From the NCBI GenBank assembly GCA_019241635.1, contig JAFAWR010000385.1, positions 1-42,192 on the forward strand: a DNA stretch of 42,192 bases, read 5' to 3'. Positions 7,436 to 16,649 of the stretch are shown here, piece by piece. A model generated the notes under the pieces. The model searched no databases and was not told where the DNA came from. It saw only the letters and a list, made by a program, of their open reading frames with translations. The translations under genes and the position numbers were made by a program. Position 1 is the stretch's first letter. Each line of letters begins with the position of its first letter. Source of the stretch: Solirubrobacterales bacterium (GTDB taxonomy: Bacteria; Actinomycetota; Thermoleophilia; Solirubrobacterales; Solirubrobacteraceae).

Positions 7436-10400
7436 AACAGTCGGTCCGCGCCCTCGCGCCGGGTCATCTCGAGCGGCCACGAGCACAGTCCGCCCTCGGC
7501 CGGGCAGCCCGCGCACACGCCTCGGTGCGGCGCGTCGGTGACATTGAACTCGCGGCGCAGCACCCCGCCGGCGAGCGCGGCGAGCCGCTCCTCCAGCGCC
7601 GGCATCTGCTCGCGCGTGAAGTGCGCCACCGCCGGCCGTTGCGGAAGCTCGAGGAAGGTGTGGACGACCTCCACGTGCTCGGCGCCGGCCCGGAGCGCGG
7701 CCAGGGCATAGACCAGACGCTGGGTGCCGTAGTCGCGGTCGGCCAGCAGCTGGGGATCGGCGCCATCGAGCCGGTCGGTCTTGTAGTCGACGATCAGGGT
7801 CCGGCCACCGGGTTCCCGGGCGATCACGTCGAACACGCCGCCGATCAGGATCCCGGGAGCGGACCCGAGCAGGAACCGGAAGTGCTCCTCGCGCCGGGCG
7901 CCGGTCGCGCGGCCCAGGCGCCGGCAGAGCTCGCCGCCGGCGAAGCGATCGACCAGCTCGATGATCTGCGCCGCGTCGCCACCGCCCGGCGCCACGCTCA
8001 GCCCGCACCGGGCCGCGACGGTGGCCACCATTGTCTCGGTGACGACGGCCGGCCGGCGGAAGTCGAGGTCCTCGAGCAGCGCGTGGACGAGGGTGCCCCG
8101 CTCGGTGGCACTGAGCAGGCCCGGCGCCACCTCGAGGCCGCGGCCGCCATGGCCATCGGGGCCGGGCGGCAACCGCAGCACCCGCTCGACGTAGAAGCGA
8201 TAGCCGCAGCGCCGGTACTCGGCCAGCGAGGTGTAGCTGAGCGCTGCGACCGGGGGCGCGGGCGGGCTGGGCGGCTGTGGCGTCGGTGGCGGCGGCGGGT
8301 ACGAGCTGAGTGGCGGTTGCGCGGGTGCCGGTGGCGCCGGCGCCTCAAGGTCCTCGGGCGACACGAAGCTCACCGACGCGCCGTCCTGCTCAGCCACCGC
8401 GGGGCCGATCCAGGCGATCGGGCCGCCCCCGCCGCCGTTCCCTTCCAGGTCCGGCCACGCCTCGAGCTTGGCCGCCCCGCTGAGGATCAGCCGCTCGCGA
8501 GCGCGCGTCATCGCCACGTAGAACAGGCGCCGCTCCTCGAGCGCCTCGGCCGCCTGGCGCTCCTCGCCGAGCGTCCGGTACTCGAGGGCCGACTCGCGCC
8601 GGCCGGTCCCGGGCTCGGCCAGGCGCAGGCCGAAGCGGCCGTCGCGCCCGACCCGCAGGAGCTCGGCGCGCCACCGCGGTCCTCGGCCGAGGTCGGCGAC
8701 GCATACCACGCCGAACTCGAGTCCCTTGGCTCTGTGGATGGTCATCAGCCGCACGGCGTCGAGCGCCTCGCCCTCCACCGGCGCCTCGGACTCGCGCGCC
8801 TCGCCCCCGCCGAACCCGCCTCGCGCCCGCCGAGCCACGAGCTCGAGGAAGCGGTGCAGATCGGGACCGTGCACGGCCTCGTGCTCACGAGCCAGCCGCA
8901 TCAGCTTGCGGACGTTGGCCAGTCGCCGCTCACCCCCCGGCATCGCCAGCACGGCCAGGTCGTAGCCGGTGCGCTCGATCCCGCGGTCGATCAGCGACTC
9001 GACCGCGGTCCGCGCGGCCACCCGGCGCTCGGCGGCAAACCATTCGGCGAACGTCGCGAGCCGGTCGCGCTCGGCCGGGGCCAGCCCGTCGAGGGCGTCG
9101 CCGGGTTCGCGCAGGACCGACCACGGATCGCTGGGTGGGCGGGATCCAGATCCGCGGGCCGCCGAGGCCAGGATGACCAGCGCGTCGGCGGATACGCCGA
9201 CCATCGGCGAGGCGAGCACGGTGAACAGGGCCTCCTCGGCCCGCGGGTTGGCCAGGGCCTCGAGGTAGCTGACCATGTCGATCACCTGCGGGTGGGCCCA
9301 GTAGCCGCGCCCGCCGATCACGTAGGTGGGGATCCCCCGCTCCTCGAGCGCGCGCTCGTACACCCGCAGGTCGGTGGTGGCGCGGGTGAGCAGCACCACC
9401 TCACGCGCGGCCACGGTGGGCGGGGACCCCATGAGCAGCCTCCCGAGCCGGGCCGCCAGCGCACGCGCCTCGGCCACCCGCCAGGGCGCCCCGAGCCCCT
9501 CCATCGCCCAGTCGGCCCCCTTGTCGGCCACGAGTAGCTCGACCAACGGCGCGCCCGGCGCCTGCACCGGCGGGGCGGCGTCCCGCCCCGCTCGCAGCGG
9601 GCGGAACCGGTCACCGAGCACGCGCTCGAACACTCCGTTGATCACGGACAGAATCTCGGGGCGCGAGCGGAAGTTCGTGTCGAGGGTGGCCCGGGCGCGA
9701 ACCTCGGCCAACGCCGCGCCGCGGCGTTCGAACAGCTCCACGTCGGCGTGACGAAAGCCGTAGATCGACTGCTGGGCGTCGCCGACCGTGAACAAATTGC
9801 CGCGGGCGAGGAGGTCGATGAGGTCGAGCTGCACCTGGTTGGTGTCCTGGAGCTCGTCGACCATGATGCGGGTGAAGCGCTGCCGGTAGCGCTCGCGGAG
9901 CTCGGAGTTCGTGCGCAGCAGCTCCCGACACTCGAGCTCGAGATCCTCGAAGTCGAGCCCCGAGACTTCGCGCTTGGCCCGGGCGTAGCGCTCGGCGAAC
10001 CGGCGGAGCAGGCGATCCAGGAGATCGTGGACGGCGATCGCGCGCCGGTGCTCGCAGGCGGCGCGGAAGGTGGCCAGCGCCTCGGTGTAGCGCGCGCAGA
10101 CCTCGGTGGACAGCGCGGCGCCGTTGCCGCCGGGGAGGCCCAGCGCGTACAGGTCTCCGGGCCACGGATCTTCGGCCACGATGACCCCGGGGCATCGCTC
10201 GAGCCGAGCCAGCGCCTCGATCACCTTGGCGCCAGGCTCGGCGATCGCCCCGAGCTCCTGCGCCGCCGCCGCGGCGGCGTCCGTCAGCTCGCGCCGCGCC
10301 GCACCCAGGTCGGGGCGGGGCGGCAGCGCGGGCAGGCGGGGATGGCGCTGGCCGCGGGAGCGGAGCTCATCGTGGACTTGGACGATCGCGGTGCGCAGCC

Positions 10401-10851
10401 CGCCCGCGGTGTAGGACGCGATCAGCTCGATCGGAGCAAGCGCTTCCAGCGCCTCGTCGAACGCGGCGTCGGCCAGTCGCTCGGCGTCCGGCGCATCGAG
10501 CACGACGAACGCCGGGTCGAGCCCGGCGGCCAGGGCGTGGGCACGGAGCAGCCGGGCGCAGAAACCGTGGATGGTCGAGATGAACGCGCTCTCGGTGGCG
10601 CGGGCGGCATCATCGGCGGCGAGCTCGCGCAGCCGGCGGCGGATGCGCTCGCGCATCTCGGCAGCCGCCTTCTCGGTGAACGTGATGGTCAGGATCGCCC
10701 CGACCTCGACGCCGTCCTCGAGCACCGAGCGGACGAACCGCTCGACCAGCACCGAGGTCTTGCCGCTGCCGGCGCCGGCCGCGAGCAACAGGTCACCTTC
10801 GCGGCGCTCGATGGCCACCAGCTGCTCATCGGTGAAGGTGGGCGCTTCCAT
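7432..10851 (-). CDS. AddA/RecB-like UvrD helicase with C-terminal PD-(D/E)XK nuclease
   Basis: A 1139-residue superfamily 1A helicase-nuclease, expected to form a heterodimer with the AddB-like product of the overlapping upstream gene for processing double-strand breaks. Walker A AAGAGSGKT lies near residue 31, followed by motif Ia TFTEKAAAEMRER, a STIHGFCARLLR block, motif II VDELQDTN, DAQQSIYGFR, RLMTIHRAKGLEF and YVAMTRARERLIL. A Pro-rich linker of about 45 residues (forward 8230-8350) leads to the nuclease domain with GVFDVI and IVDYKTD (Lys near residue 1024). One Cys before the nuclease core (YRRCGYRF) and three after it (GVCAGCPAEGGLC) form the layout of an Fe-S nuclease. I chose ATG 10851 because GGAG stands 6 nt before it. 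A GTG at 10875 would overlap the upstream gene by 8 nt. Confidence 0.93.
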   Translation of the reverse strand: MEAPTFTDEQLVAIERREGDLLLAAGAGSGKTSVLVERFVRSVLEDGVEVGAILTITFTEKAAAEMRERIRRRLRELAADDAARATESAFISTIHGFCARLLRAHALAAGLDPAFVVLDAPDAERLADAAFDEALEALAPIELIASYTAGGLRTAIVQVHDELRSRGQRHPRLPALPPRPDLGAARRELTDAAAAAAQELGAIAEPGAKVIEALARLERCPGVIVAEDPWPGDLYALGLPGGNGAALSTEVCARYTEALATFRAACEHRRAIAVHDLLDRLLRRFAERYARAKREVSGLDFEDLELECRELLRTNSELRERYRQRFTRIMVDELQDTNQVQLDLIDLLARGNLFTVGDAQQSIYGFRHADVELFERRGAALAEVRARATLDTNFRSRPEILSVINGVFERVLGDRFRPLRAGRDAAPPVQAPGAPLVELLVADKGADWAMEGLGAPWRVAEARALAARLGRLLMGSPPTVAAREVVLLTRATTDLRVYERALEERGIPTYVIGGRGYWAHPQVIDMVSYLEALANPRAEEALFTVLASPMVGVSADALVILASAARGSGSRPPSDPWSVLREPGDALDGLAPAERDRLATFAEWFAAERRVAARTAVESLIDRGIERTGYDLAVLAMPGGERRLANVRKLMRLAREHEAVHGPDLHRFLELVARRARGGFGGGEARESEAPVEGEALDAVRLMTIHRAKGLEFGVVCVADLGRGPRWRAELLRVGRDGRFGLRLAEPGTGRRESALEYRTLGEERQAAEALEERRLFYVAMTRARERLILSGAAKLEAWPDLEGNGGGGGPIAWIGPAVAEQDGASVSFVSPEDLEAPAPPAPAQPPLSSYPPPPPTPQPPSPPAPPVAALSYTSLAEYRRCGYRFYVERVLRLPPGPDGHGGRGLEVAPGLLSATERGTLVHALLEDLDFRRPAVVTETMVATVAARCGLSVAPGGGDAAQIIELVDRFAGGELCRRLGRATGARREEHFRFLLGSAPGILIGGVFDVIAREPGGRTLIVDYKTDRLDGADPQLLADRDYGTQRLVYALAALRAGAEHVEVVHTFLELPQRPAVAHFTREQMPALEERLAALAGGVLRREFNVTDAPHRGVCAGCPAEGGLCSWPLEMTRREGADRLF

Positions 10852-10867
10852 GTCGGTCTCCGAGAGG

Positions 10868-13780
10868 TCAAGCACGGCAGATGCCCGGATAGCTGCATCC
10901 GTCCCGCGAGCAGGTGGCCGGGCACGGCTCGAGTGAGCCGGCTCTAAGCCGCGCCGCGAGGGCGAGCGCGCGACCCCGGGCTTCCTCGAGCAGCTCCTTA
11001 AGTTCCTCCGGATCGCGCCCGTCGTTGCCGACCAGGCGCTCGCCGGGAGCGGCTCCCTTGAGGAACACGCCCCGGGCCCGTAGGTCGCCGCCGCCCAACG
11101 GCTGGTAGAAGCCCGCCACCGGCTCGAGGCCGAGCAGCTGCCGGACCGCGATCATGTAGAGCGCCACCTGGAGCTGGCGGTCGGTCTGCCAGCGCGCCCC
11201 CTGGTGCTCGGGGCGGGCGGATCCGCTCTTGTAGTCGCGCACGACGGCGTGTCCATCGGCATCGGCGTCGACCCGGTCGATGATCCCGCGCAGACGCACG
11301 GCGTCGCTCAACTCAAGGGGCGGCAGGCCCTCTTCGCCGGGTTCATCGAACCCGAAGCGCAGCTCGAGCCCGCGGATCGGCCACGTCGATCCGTCGCGCG
11401 CCTCGTAGGCGAGGTAGCGCCACAGGTCGGCCGCCACGGCCCGCGTCCAGCCGGCCCGCACCGCCTCACCGCGCCCGGCGGCGATCCCGTGGGAGGTCTC
11501 GGCCAGGGCCTCGTCGAGCAGCTCAAGCGCGCGCGGCAGCGATTCAGGCGTGACCGGCTCCGCCAGTCGCCGGAACACGGCTTCGAGCACGGCGTGCATG
11601 TAGCTCCCCCGGGCCAGCGCATCGGGATCGGGCTCCAGCGGGTCGGGCTGGAGCTCACGGTCGACGAGCCACTTGACCGGGCAGTCGGCATACGTCTCCA
11701 GCGCGCCAGCCGAGAGGATCTGCGAGTGGCGTACGTGGGCCAGCGCGACCTCGCCGAGCGACCCGATCGGCGAGGGCACGTCGCCGGTGGCGGGCGCACC
11801 GGCAGCGGCCCGGGCGCGGGCCAGCTCGCGCTCGGTGGGGGCGGCGGACGCCGGCCATACCACGTCGGCGAGCAGCCGCCGCCGTCGCTGATCGCGCCAG
11901 CCCTCGACCAGCAGCTCGGACACGTCGTCCAGGAACGGAGAGGGGAGCGCGAGATTCCCCTCCTCATCCGAGCTGCGGTAGCTGAGGATCACCCGCTCGG
12001 TGGCGCGCGAGACGCTCGTGTAGAACAGGTAGCGCTCGCGAGCCAGGGCGTCCTCGCGCGGGCGCAGGCGCAGGCCGCTGCAGGCGGCCAGCTCGCGGCG
12101 CAGCTCGTCGGACAGGAACGGCTCGGGCGCCGCGGCCAGCGGGAACTCGTTCTCCTGCAGCCCGCACACCAGCACGACGCGGAAGCGCCGGGCCCGGATC
12201 GAGAGCGGATCGCTGACCAGCACCGCGCCGCGCCAGCCCGACGCCGAGGCGACCGGAAGCTCCAATCGCTCGAGCAGCTCGACCAGCTCGCCGCCGGTCG
12301 GCGTGTCCCCGACCTCCGCCAGCTCGGCGAGCGCCCGCTCGAGCGCTCCAACCGCGGTGGCGTCGAGCTGCTCGACCGCGTCGAACACGGGCGCCCGGCC
12401 ACCGTTCCAGGCGCTGAGCATCCCTCGTGCCTGGCGCACCAGCTCGGACCCCGCCCCCTCGGCCGCCCTCAGCGCGTCGAGATCCTCCAGCGCGAAGCCC
12501 TGGGCGCGCGCCACGGCCACGGCCTGCCGCGCGCTGCGCACGCCGCGGCGGCGCACCTCGGCCTCGACCCGGTCGACCTCGAGCTGTCGCCGATCCGATC
12601 CGCCGCCGATCGCACGCAGGTACTCGAGCAGGTCGCCGGCCCCGGCCCGGCCGGGTTCGAGCAGCGCACACCGGGCGAGACCGAGGAGCCCCCGTCCGAG
12701 GGAGGTGGCGGCGAACGGCGTCATTCGCTCGAGCGCCACCGGTATCCCGTAGCGGCGAAACACCCGCTCGATGAGGGGCCCGCTGCGCTCCGGCGAGCGG
12801 TACACGACGGCGATCTCCTCGGCCGGCGTCCCGGCCCGCAGGGCCGCGAGCACCTCGGCGCCGACCACCTCGGCCTCGCCCAGCTCGCCCCCGGCCTCGA
12901 GCAGCGTGATCGCCTCGCCGGGATCGGCGCGCTCCGGCGAGGGCTCGAACAGGCCACGCTCGAGGTGATGCAGGACGGCCTTCGAGCCCGGCGCATAATG
13001 CTCCCCGAGGGCCGGCAACTCGAGCACCCGCTCGGCCAGCGGACGGAGCTCCTCGACCACCTCGGCTCGCGCCGTGAGTGCCTCGCGCCCCGCCTCGTAG
13101 GTGAGCGAGACGGTGACCTCCGCGCCGACCACCCGGGCCAGCGTCTCGATCGCGTCGCGCTCGAGCGGGTGCAGGTCGTCGAAGCCGTAGAAGAACACCG
13201 GCTCGGGACCCCAGCGACCCGGCGCGGCCCGGAGCGCGTCGAGCGCATGCCAGGCGAACCGCTCGCTGTCGTCCCGACCCAGCTGGTCGAGGCGCGCCGC
13301 GTAAGCCGTGTAGATCGCGGCCACGTCGCGGGCGTAGCCCGCTCGCCGCGGGTCCTGGCGGGCCCAGCCCTCCATCGCGGCGCTGAACCGGGCCGGAGTG
13401 ATCAGCGTTCGCTCGAGCTCCGCGACCAGCTCGCCGGCCGCGGCCGGGAAGCCGGCGGTGGCCGCCGCCGGCCCGAGCGCGCCGAAGCGCACGCCGGCCA
13501 CGGCCTGCTGTAGGACACGCTCGCGCTGGAGCCGGGTCAGCCGCCGGCCGGCGTAACCGGATCGTGCCGCGATCTCGGCCGCGAGCCCGCTGAAGGTCAG
13601 CACCGCACCGAGAACCGCGCCCTCGCGGGCCAGCTCACGGGTGTAATGAGCCGCGTCCGCGCTCGTGGGCACGACCAGGGTGGCACCGCGTGACCCCGCG
13701 GCCGCCGCCGCGAACCCGCCGAGCACCTCCCCGGCCTTGGCCGAGTTGGCGGCGCCTAGTACGAGCGTGAGCGGCATCAT
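10868..13780 (-). CDS. AddB-like exonuclease subunit (PD-(D/E)XK, Fe-S type)
   Basis: A 970-residue protein with the build of AddB: a degenerate N-terminal helicase fold and a C-terminal RecB-type nuclease. The Walker A position reads LGAANSAKAGEV, so the GKT is lost and ATP hydrolysis is unlikely here. Helicase-like blocks remain (PVFFYGFDDLHPLERDAIE, VLVCGLQENEFPLA, FYTSVSRATERVILSY). The nuclease domain has ALETYADCPVKWLVDREL, RGIIDRVDADADG and VVRDYKSG. The tail CPATCSRDGCSYPGIC adds three more Cys for a 4Fe-4S cluster with the Cys of ADCPVKW. The start is ATG 13780 (MMPLTLVLGAANS); a GTG at 13810 is possible. It lies upstream of and nearly overlaps the addA-like gene, so the two subunits are coupled. 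Confidence 0.9.
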   Translation of the reverse strand: MMPLTLVLGAANSAKAGEVLGGFAAAAAGSRGATLVVPTSADAAHYTRELAREGAVLGAVLTFSGLAAEIAARSGYAGRRLTRLQRERVLQQAVAGVRFGALGPAAATAGFPAAAGELVAELERTLITPARFSAAMEGWARQDPRRAGYARDVAAIYTAYAARLDQLGRDDSERFAWHALDALRAAPGRWGPEPVFFYGFDDLHPLERDAIETLARVVGAEVTVSLTYEAGREALTARAEVVEELRPLAERVLELPALGEHYAPGSKAVLHHLERGLFEPSPERADPGEAITLLEAGGELGEAEVVGAEVLAALRAGTPAEEIAVVYRSPERSGPLIERVFRRYGIPVALERMTPFAATSLGRGLLGLARCALLEPGRAGAGDLLEYLRAIGGGSDRRQLEVDRVEAEVRRRGVRSARQAVAVARAQGFALEDLDALRAAEGAGSELVRQARGMLSAWNGGRAPVFDAVEQLDATAVGALERALAELAEVGDTPTGGELVELLERLELPVASASGWRGAVLVSDPLSIRARRFRVVLVCGLQENEFPLAAAPEPFLSDELRRELAACSGLRLRPREDALARERYLFYTSVSRATERVILSYRSSDEEGNLALPSPFLDDVSELLVEGWRDQRRRRLLADVVWPASAAPTERELARARAAAGAPATGDVPSPIGSLGEVALAHVRHSQILSAGALETYADCPVKWLVDRELQPDPLEPDPDALARGSYMHAVLEAVFRRLAEPVTPESLPRALELLDEALAETSHGIAAGRGEAVRAGWTRAVAADLWRYLAYEARDGSTWPIRGLELRFGFDEPGEEGLPPLELSDAVRLRGIIDRVDADADGHAVVRDYKSGSARPEHQGARWQTDRQLQVALYMIAVRQLLGLEPVAGFYQPLGGGDLRARGVFLKGAAPGERLVGNDGRDPEELKELLEEARGRALALAARLRAGSLEPCPATCSRDGCSYPGICRA

Positions 13781-13811
13781 CTCGATGATGGCGCTTGGCG
13801 GTGACGGCACC

Positions 13812-14348
13812 GTGAGGACGCGGCTTCTCGCCGCACTGGCCGCGGTCTGCGCGATCCTCGGGCTCGCCGGCGCGGCAACCGCCTCCGCGAAGCGAGCTCC
13901 GACTCGCGCACCGAAGCTGCTCTCGGCCTCGCCCGAGGATCACTACGCGGAGCAGGTGCGGCCCGGGTTCATGAGCTTCTACCACAACGATCAGGGAGGC
14001 TTCTTCGACTACCTGGAGGGTCCCAGGCTGACCTGGGGCGGGTGGCACCACGGTCGAATGCCGCCGGTCGTCTGGAGCCGCTGGGGCTCGCGCGCCACCG
14101 GCCGCGCGACATATTGGATGGGCTACCCGCCCGGCTGCCTGCCCTGCCGGGAGATCCGCCGCGTGGTCGGCCTCGCGGCGTGGCGCGTGCGCGGAGGGCA
14201 CTACACCCGGTTCTCGATCACCTGGCGGGGCAGCACCGTCGTCTACGCGTTCACGCGTATCCGGCTCCCGGTGAACGGAGTCCCGGGCGGCGAGCTGTTC
14301 GACACGTGGTGCTGGGCCACGGGTGGCCAGCCGTGCCTCGCTCCCTGA
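13812..14348 (+). CDS. Secreted protein of unknown function
   Basis: A 178-residue protein with a clear Sec signal peptide (RTRLLAALAAVCAILGLAG, cleavage near ATASA-KR). The mature part is rich in Trp, Tyr, Gly and Arg and has four Cys in two pairs: PPGCLPC and WCWATGGQPC. Two disulfides or a CxxC redox or metal site are possible. I recognise no family. GTG 13812 gives the neatest signal peptide; an ATG at 13788 in the same frame is an alternative. It is divergent from addB with almost no space between starts. Its TGA stop abuts the stop of topB in a TGATCA palindrome. Confidence 0.7.
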   Translation: MRTRLLAALAAVCAILGLAGAATASAKRAPTRAPKLLSASPEDHYAEQVRPGFMSFYHNDQGGFFDYLEGPRLTWGGWHHGRMPPVVWSRWGSRATGRATYWMGYPPGCLPCREIRRVVGLAAWRVRGGHYTRFSITWRGSTVVYAFTRIRLPVNGVPGGELFDTWCWATGGQPCLAP

Positions 14349-16583
14349 TCAGGCGGCTTCGGGCTGCTCGGCGGCCTCGGGCGTCTCGGCGGCGCCCGCC
14401 TCCGCCTCCTCGGCCTCGGGCGGCTTGGCCCCCTCGCGCGCCCACGGCTCATCGAACTCGACGCGCCACTTCCCGTCCTCGGTCTGCTGCAAGGCCAGCC
14501 GGGCCCGGAAGCTCTTGCCCGAGCGGCCCTTGAACCCGGTGACCGCCTTCTCGGTCCGCCCGGTCTTGATCAGCTCGCGCGCCACCGTTATCGGGAGCTG
14601 CTTGCCCGCCTTGGACTTCCAGATCACGAACCCGCAACCGGGGTCCTCACGCGACCAGCACGAGTACCCCTTGCGGTTCTCGACGATGTCGCGCCCGCAC
14701 ACCGGGCAGGGACCAAGGTTGGCCCGCGGGATGCGGACGTCCTTGAGGTTGCGGTCGAGTTCGCCCACCGTGTCCTCGGTGAACTTGACGATGTCGCCCA
14801 TGAACGCCTCGCGCGAGTCCGCGCCGGTCTCGATCCGGGCCAGCCGGTGCTCCCACTCGCCGGTCAGCCCCGGCGAGGTGAGGACGTGCTCGCCGAGCAG
14901 GCGGATCACGTTGAGGCCTTTCTCGGTCACCACGAACGAACGCCCGTCGCGCTCGACATAGCCGACCTGGATCAGCCGCTCGATGATCGCGGCCCGCGTG
15001 GCCGGCGTGCCGATCCCCGACTCCTTCATGGCCTCGCGCAGCTCCTCCTCGTCGACCAGCTTGCCGGCCGTCTCCATCGCCCCGAGCAGCGAGTTGTCGT
15101 TGTAGCGGGCGGGCGGCTTGGTCTCCTTCTGCTCCGCATCGATCTTCGTGACCTCCGCGCGCTCGCCCTTCACCAGCTTGGGCAGCTGCTGCTCGCGGCC
15201 CTCGTCGTCGTCCGACTGCTCGGCATCCGGCTGCTCGCCGTAGACCGCGCGCCACCCGGCGACCAGCAGCACCTTGCCCCGGGTGCGGAACACGTGCTCG
15301 GCGACCGTGGTCTCGACGCGGGTGTTCTCGAACACGGCGTCGGGATGGAAGATCGCCAGGAATCGCCGCACCACGAGGTCATAGATGCGGCGGGCGTCGT
15401 CGGACATCTTGTCGACCGGGTGACGTTCGGCGCGCGTCGGGATGATCGCGTGGTGATCTGAGACCTTGGCGTCGTTGATCACGCGCCCGAGCGGGAGCAC
15501 GTCGAGGCCGAGGACGTACTGCGACGCCTTGGCGTACTCGGACTGGGTGCCGACCAACCGGGCGATCGGCTTGATCTCGGTGATCATGTCGCTGGTCAGG
15601 AAGCGTGAGTTGGTCCGCGGATAGGTGAGCGCCTTGTGCTCCTCGTAGAGCCGCTGGGCGGCGGCGAGGGTGCGGCGGGCGGTGAACCCGTAGCGCCGGT
15701 TGGCGTGGCGCTGCAAAGACGTCAGGTCATACAGGAGCTCGGGGCGCTCCTTGCGCTCGGACTTGTCCAGCTTGGTGATCTCGCCGGTCTGGTCCCGGCA
15801 GGCCTCGACGACCGCCCGCGCCGCGTCCGCACTGGCAACCCGCGGATTGGCCCCGTCGTGGTAGCGGCCCTCGTACGTCCGCGGCTTGTCGTTTACCGGA
15901 TCGAGCACAGCGTCGACGACCCAGTAGGGCTCGGGCTTGAAGTCGCGGATCTCCTGCTCGCGCCGCGCCAGGATGGCCAGCGTCGGCGTCTGCACGCGGC
16001 CCAGCGAGACCGCACCATCGAACGAGCTCCGCAGCCGAATCGTGGCCGCGCGGGTCGCGTTCATGCCGACGATCCAGTCGGCCTCCGAGCGCGACCGAGC
16101 CGCCGCCTCGAGCGAGGCGAGATCGGCGCCTGGGCGTAGATCGCCGAAGGCCGATCGGATCGCGTCCTTGGTCATCGAGTTCAGCCACAGGCGCTGGACC
16201 GGCTTCTTCGATCCGGCCTTCTCATACAGGTAGGCGAAGATCAGCTCGCCCTCGCGGCCGGCGTCACAGGCGTTGACCACGAGGTCAACCTCGTCGCGGT
16301 CGAGCAGCCGCTTGACCACGGTCATCTGCTTCTTGGATCGCTCGTCCCGAACGACCAGCTTGAAGCGGTCAGGCACGATCGGCAGGTCGGCCATCCGCCA
16401 TTTCTTGAACCGCTCGTCGTATTCGTCGGGATCCGCCAGCTGGACCAGATGCCCGACCGCCCAGGTCACGATGTGGTCGGGCCCCTCGAGAAAGCCCTCG
16501 TTTTTCGTGAAGGCGCCCGGAAGGACCGCGACGAGGTCGCGACCGACGGATGGCTTCTCGGCGATGACCAGTGTCTTGCCCAT
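14349..16583 (-). CDS. topB: Type IA DNA topoisomerase (topoisomerase III type)
   Basis: A 744-residue type IA topoisomerase, which relaxes or decatenates DNA by passing one strand through a transient single-strand break. The Toprim domain starts at once (KTLVIAEKPSVGRDLVAVLPG) and contains VNACDAGREGELIF. The cleavage domain carries SLGRVQTPTLAILARREQEI and the active-site Tyr (near residue 321) in ALTYPRTNSRFL. A TopB-like region continues to about residue 620. A zinc ribbon (LGPCPVCGRDIVENRKGYSC, then DPGCGF) and a second C-terminal repeat (TGFKGRSGKSFRARL) follow, ending in an Ala/Glu-rich tail. TopB-type enzymes are accessory in Actinobacteria, whose main relaxing enzyme is TopA. It sits beside the AddAB-like genes but on its own transcription unit. 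Confidence 0.93.
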   Translation of the reverse strand: MGKTLVIAEKPSVGRDLVAVLPGAFTKNEGFLEGPDHIVTWAVGHLVQLADPDEYDERFKKWRMADLPIVPDRFKLVVRDERSKKQMTVVKRLLDRDEVDLVVNACDAGREGELIFAYLYEKAGSKKPVQRLWLNSMTKDAIRSAFGDLRPGADLASLEAAARSRSEADWIVGMNATRAATIRLRSSFDGAVSLGRVQTPTLAILARREQEIRDFKPEPYWVVDAVLDPVNDKPRTYEGRYHDGANPRVASADAARAVVEACRDQTGEITKLDKSERKERPELLYDLTSLQRHANRRYGFTARRTLAAAQRLYEEHKALTYPRTNSRFLTSDMITEIKPIARLVGTQSEYAKASQYVLGLDVLPLGRVINDAKVSDHHAIIPTRAERHPVDKMSDDARRIYDLVVRRFLAIFHPDAVFENTRVETTVAEHVFRTRGKVLLVAGWRAVYGEQPDAEQSDDDEGREQQLPKLVKGERAEVTKIDAEQKETKPPARYNDNSLLGAMETAGKLVDEEELREAMKESGIGTPATRAAIIERLIQVGYVERDGRSFVVTEKGLNVIRLLGEHVLTSPGLTGEWEHRLARIETGADSREAFMGDIVKFTEDTVGELDRNLKDVRIPRANLGPCPVCGRDIVENRKGYSCWSREDPGCGFVIWKSKAGKQLPITVARELIKTGRTEKAVTGFKGRSGKSFRARLALQQTEDGKWRVEFDEPWAREGAKPPEAEEAEAGAAETPEAAEQPEAA

Positions 16584-16649
16584 GAGTCCGCGAGGGTAGC
16601 GCTCACGTCAACGGCCGCATCGGTAACGACCGCCCGCAATGCTTTTCTC

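Noticed and set aside
5866-9537. A 1223-codon open frame on the plus strand
   Set aside because: It runs antisense to the ABC ATPase and addA and across yihY in another frame. Its translation is Arg/Gly/Ala/Pro/His-rich without family motifs, as expected for shadow frames in very GC-rich DNA.
11204-13513. A 769-codon open frame opposite the AddB-like gene
   Set aside because: Antisense shadow of a convincing gene, with low-complexity translation.
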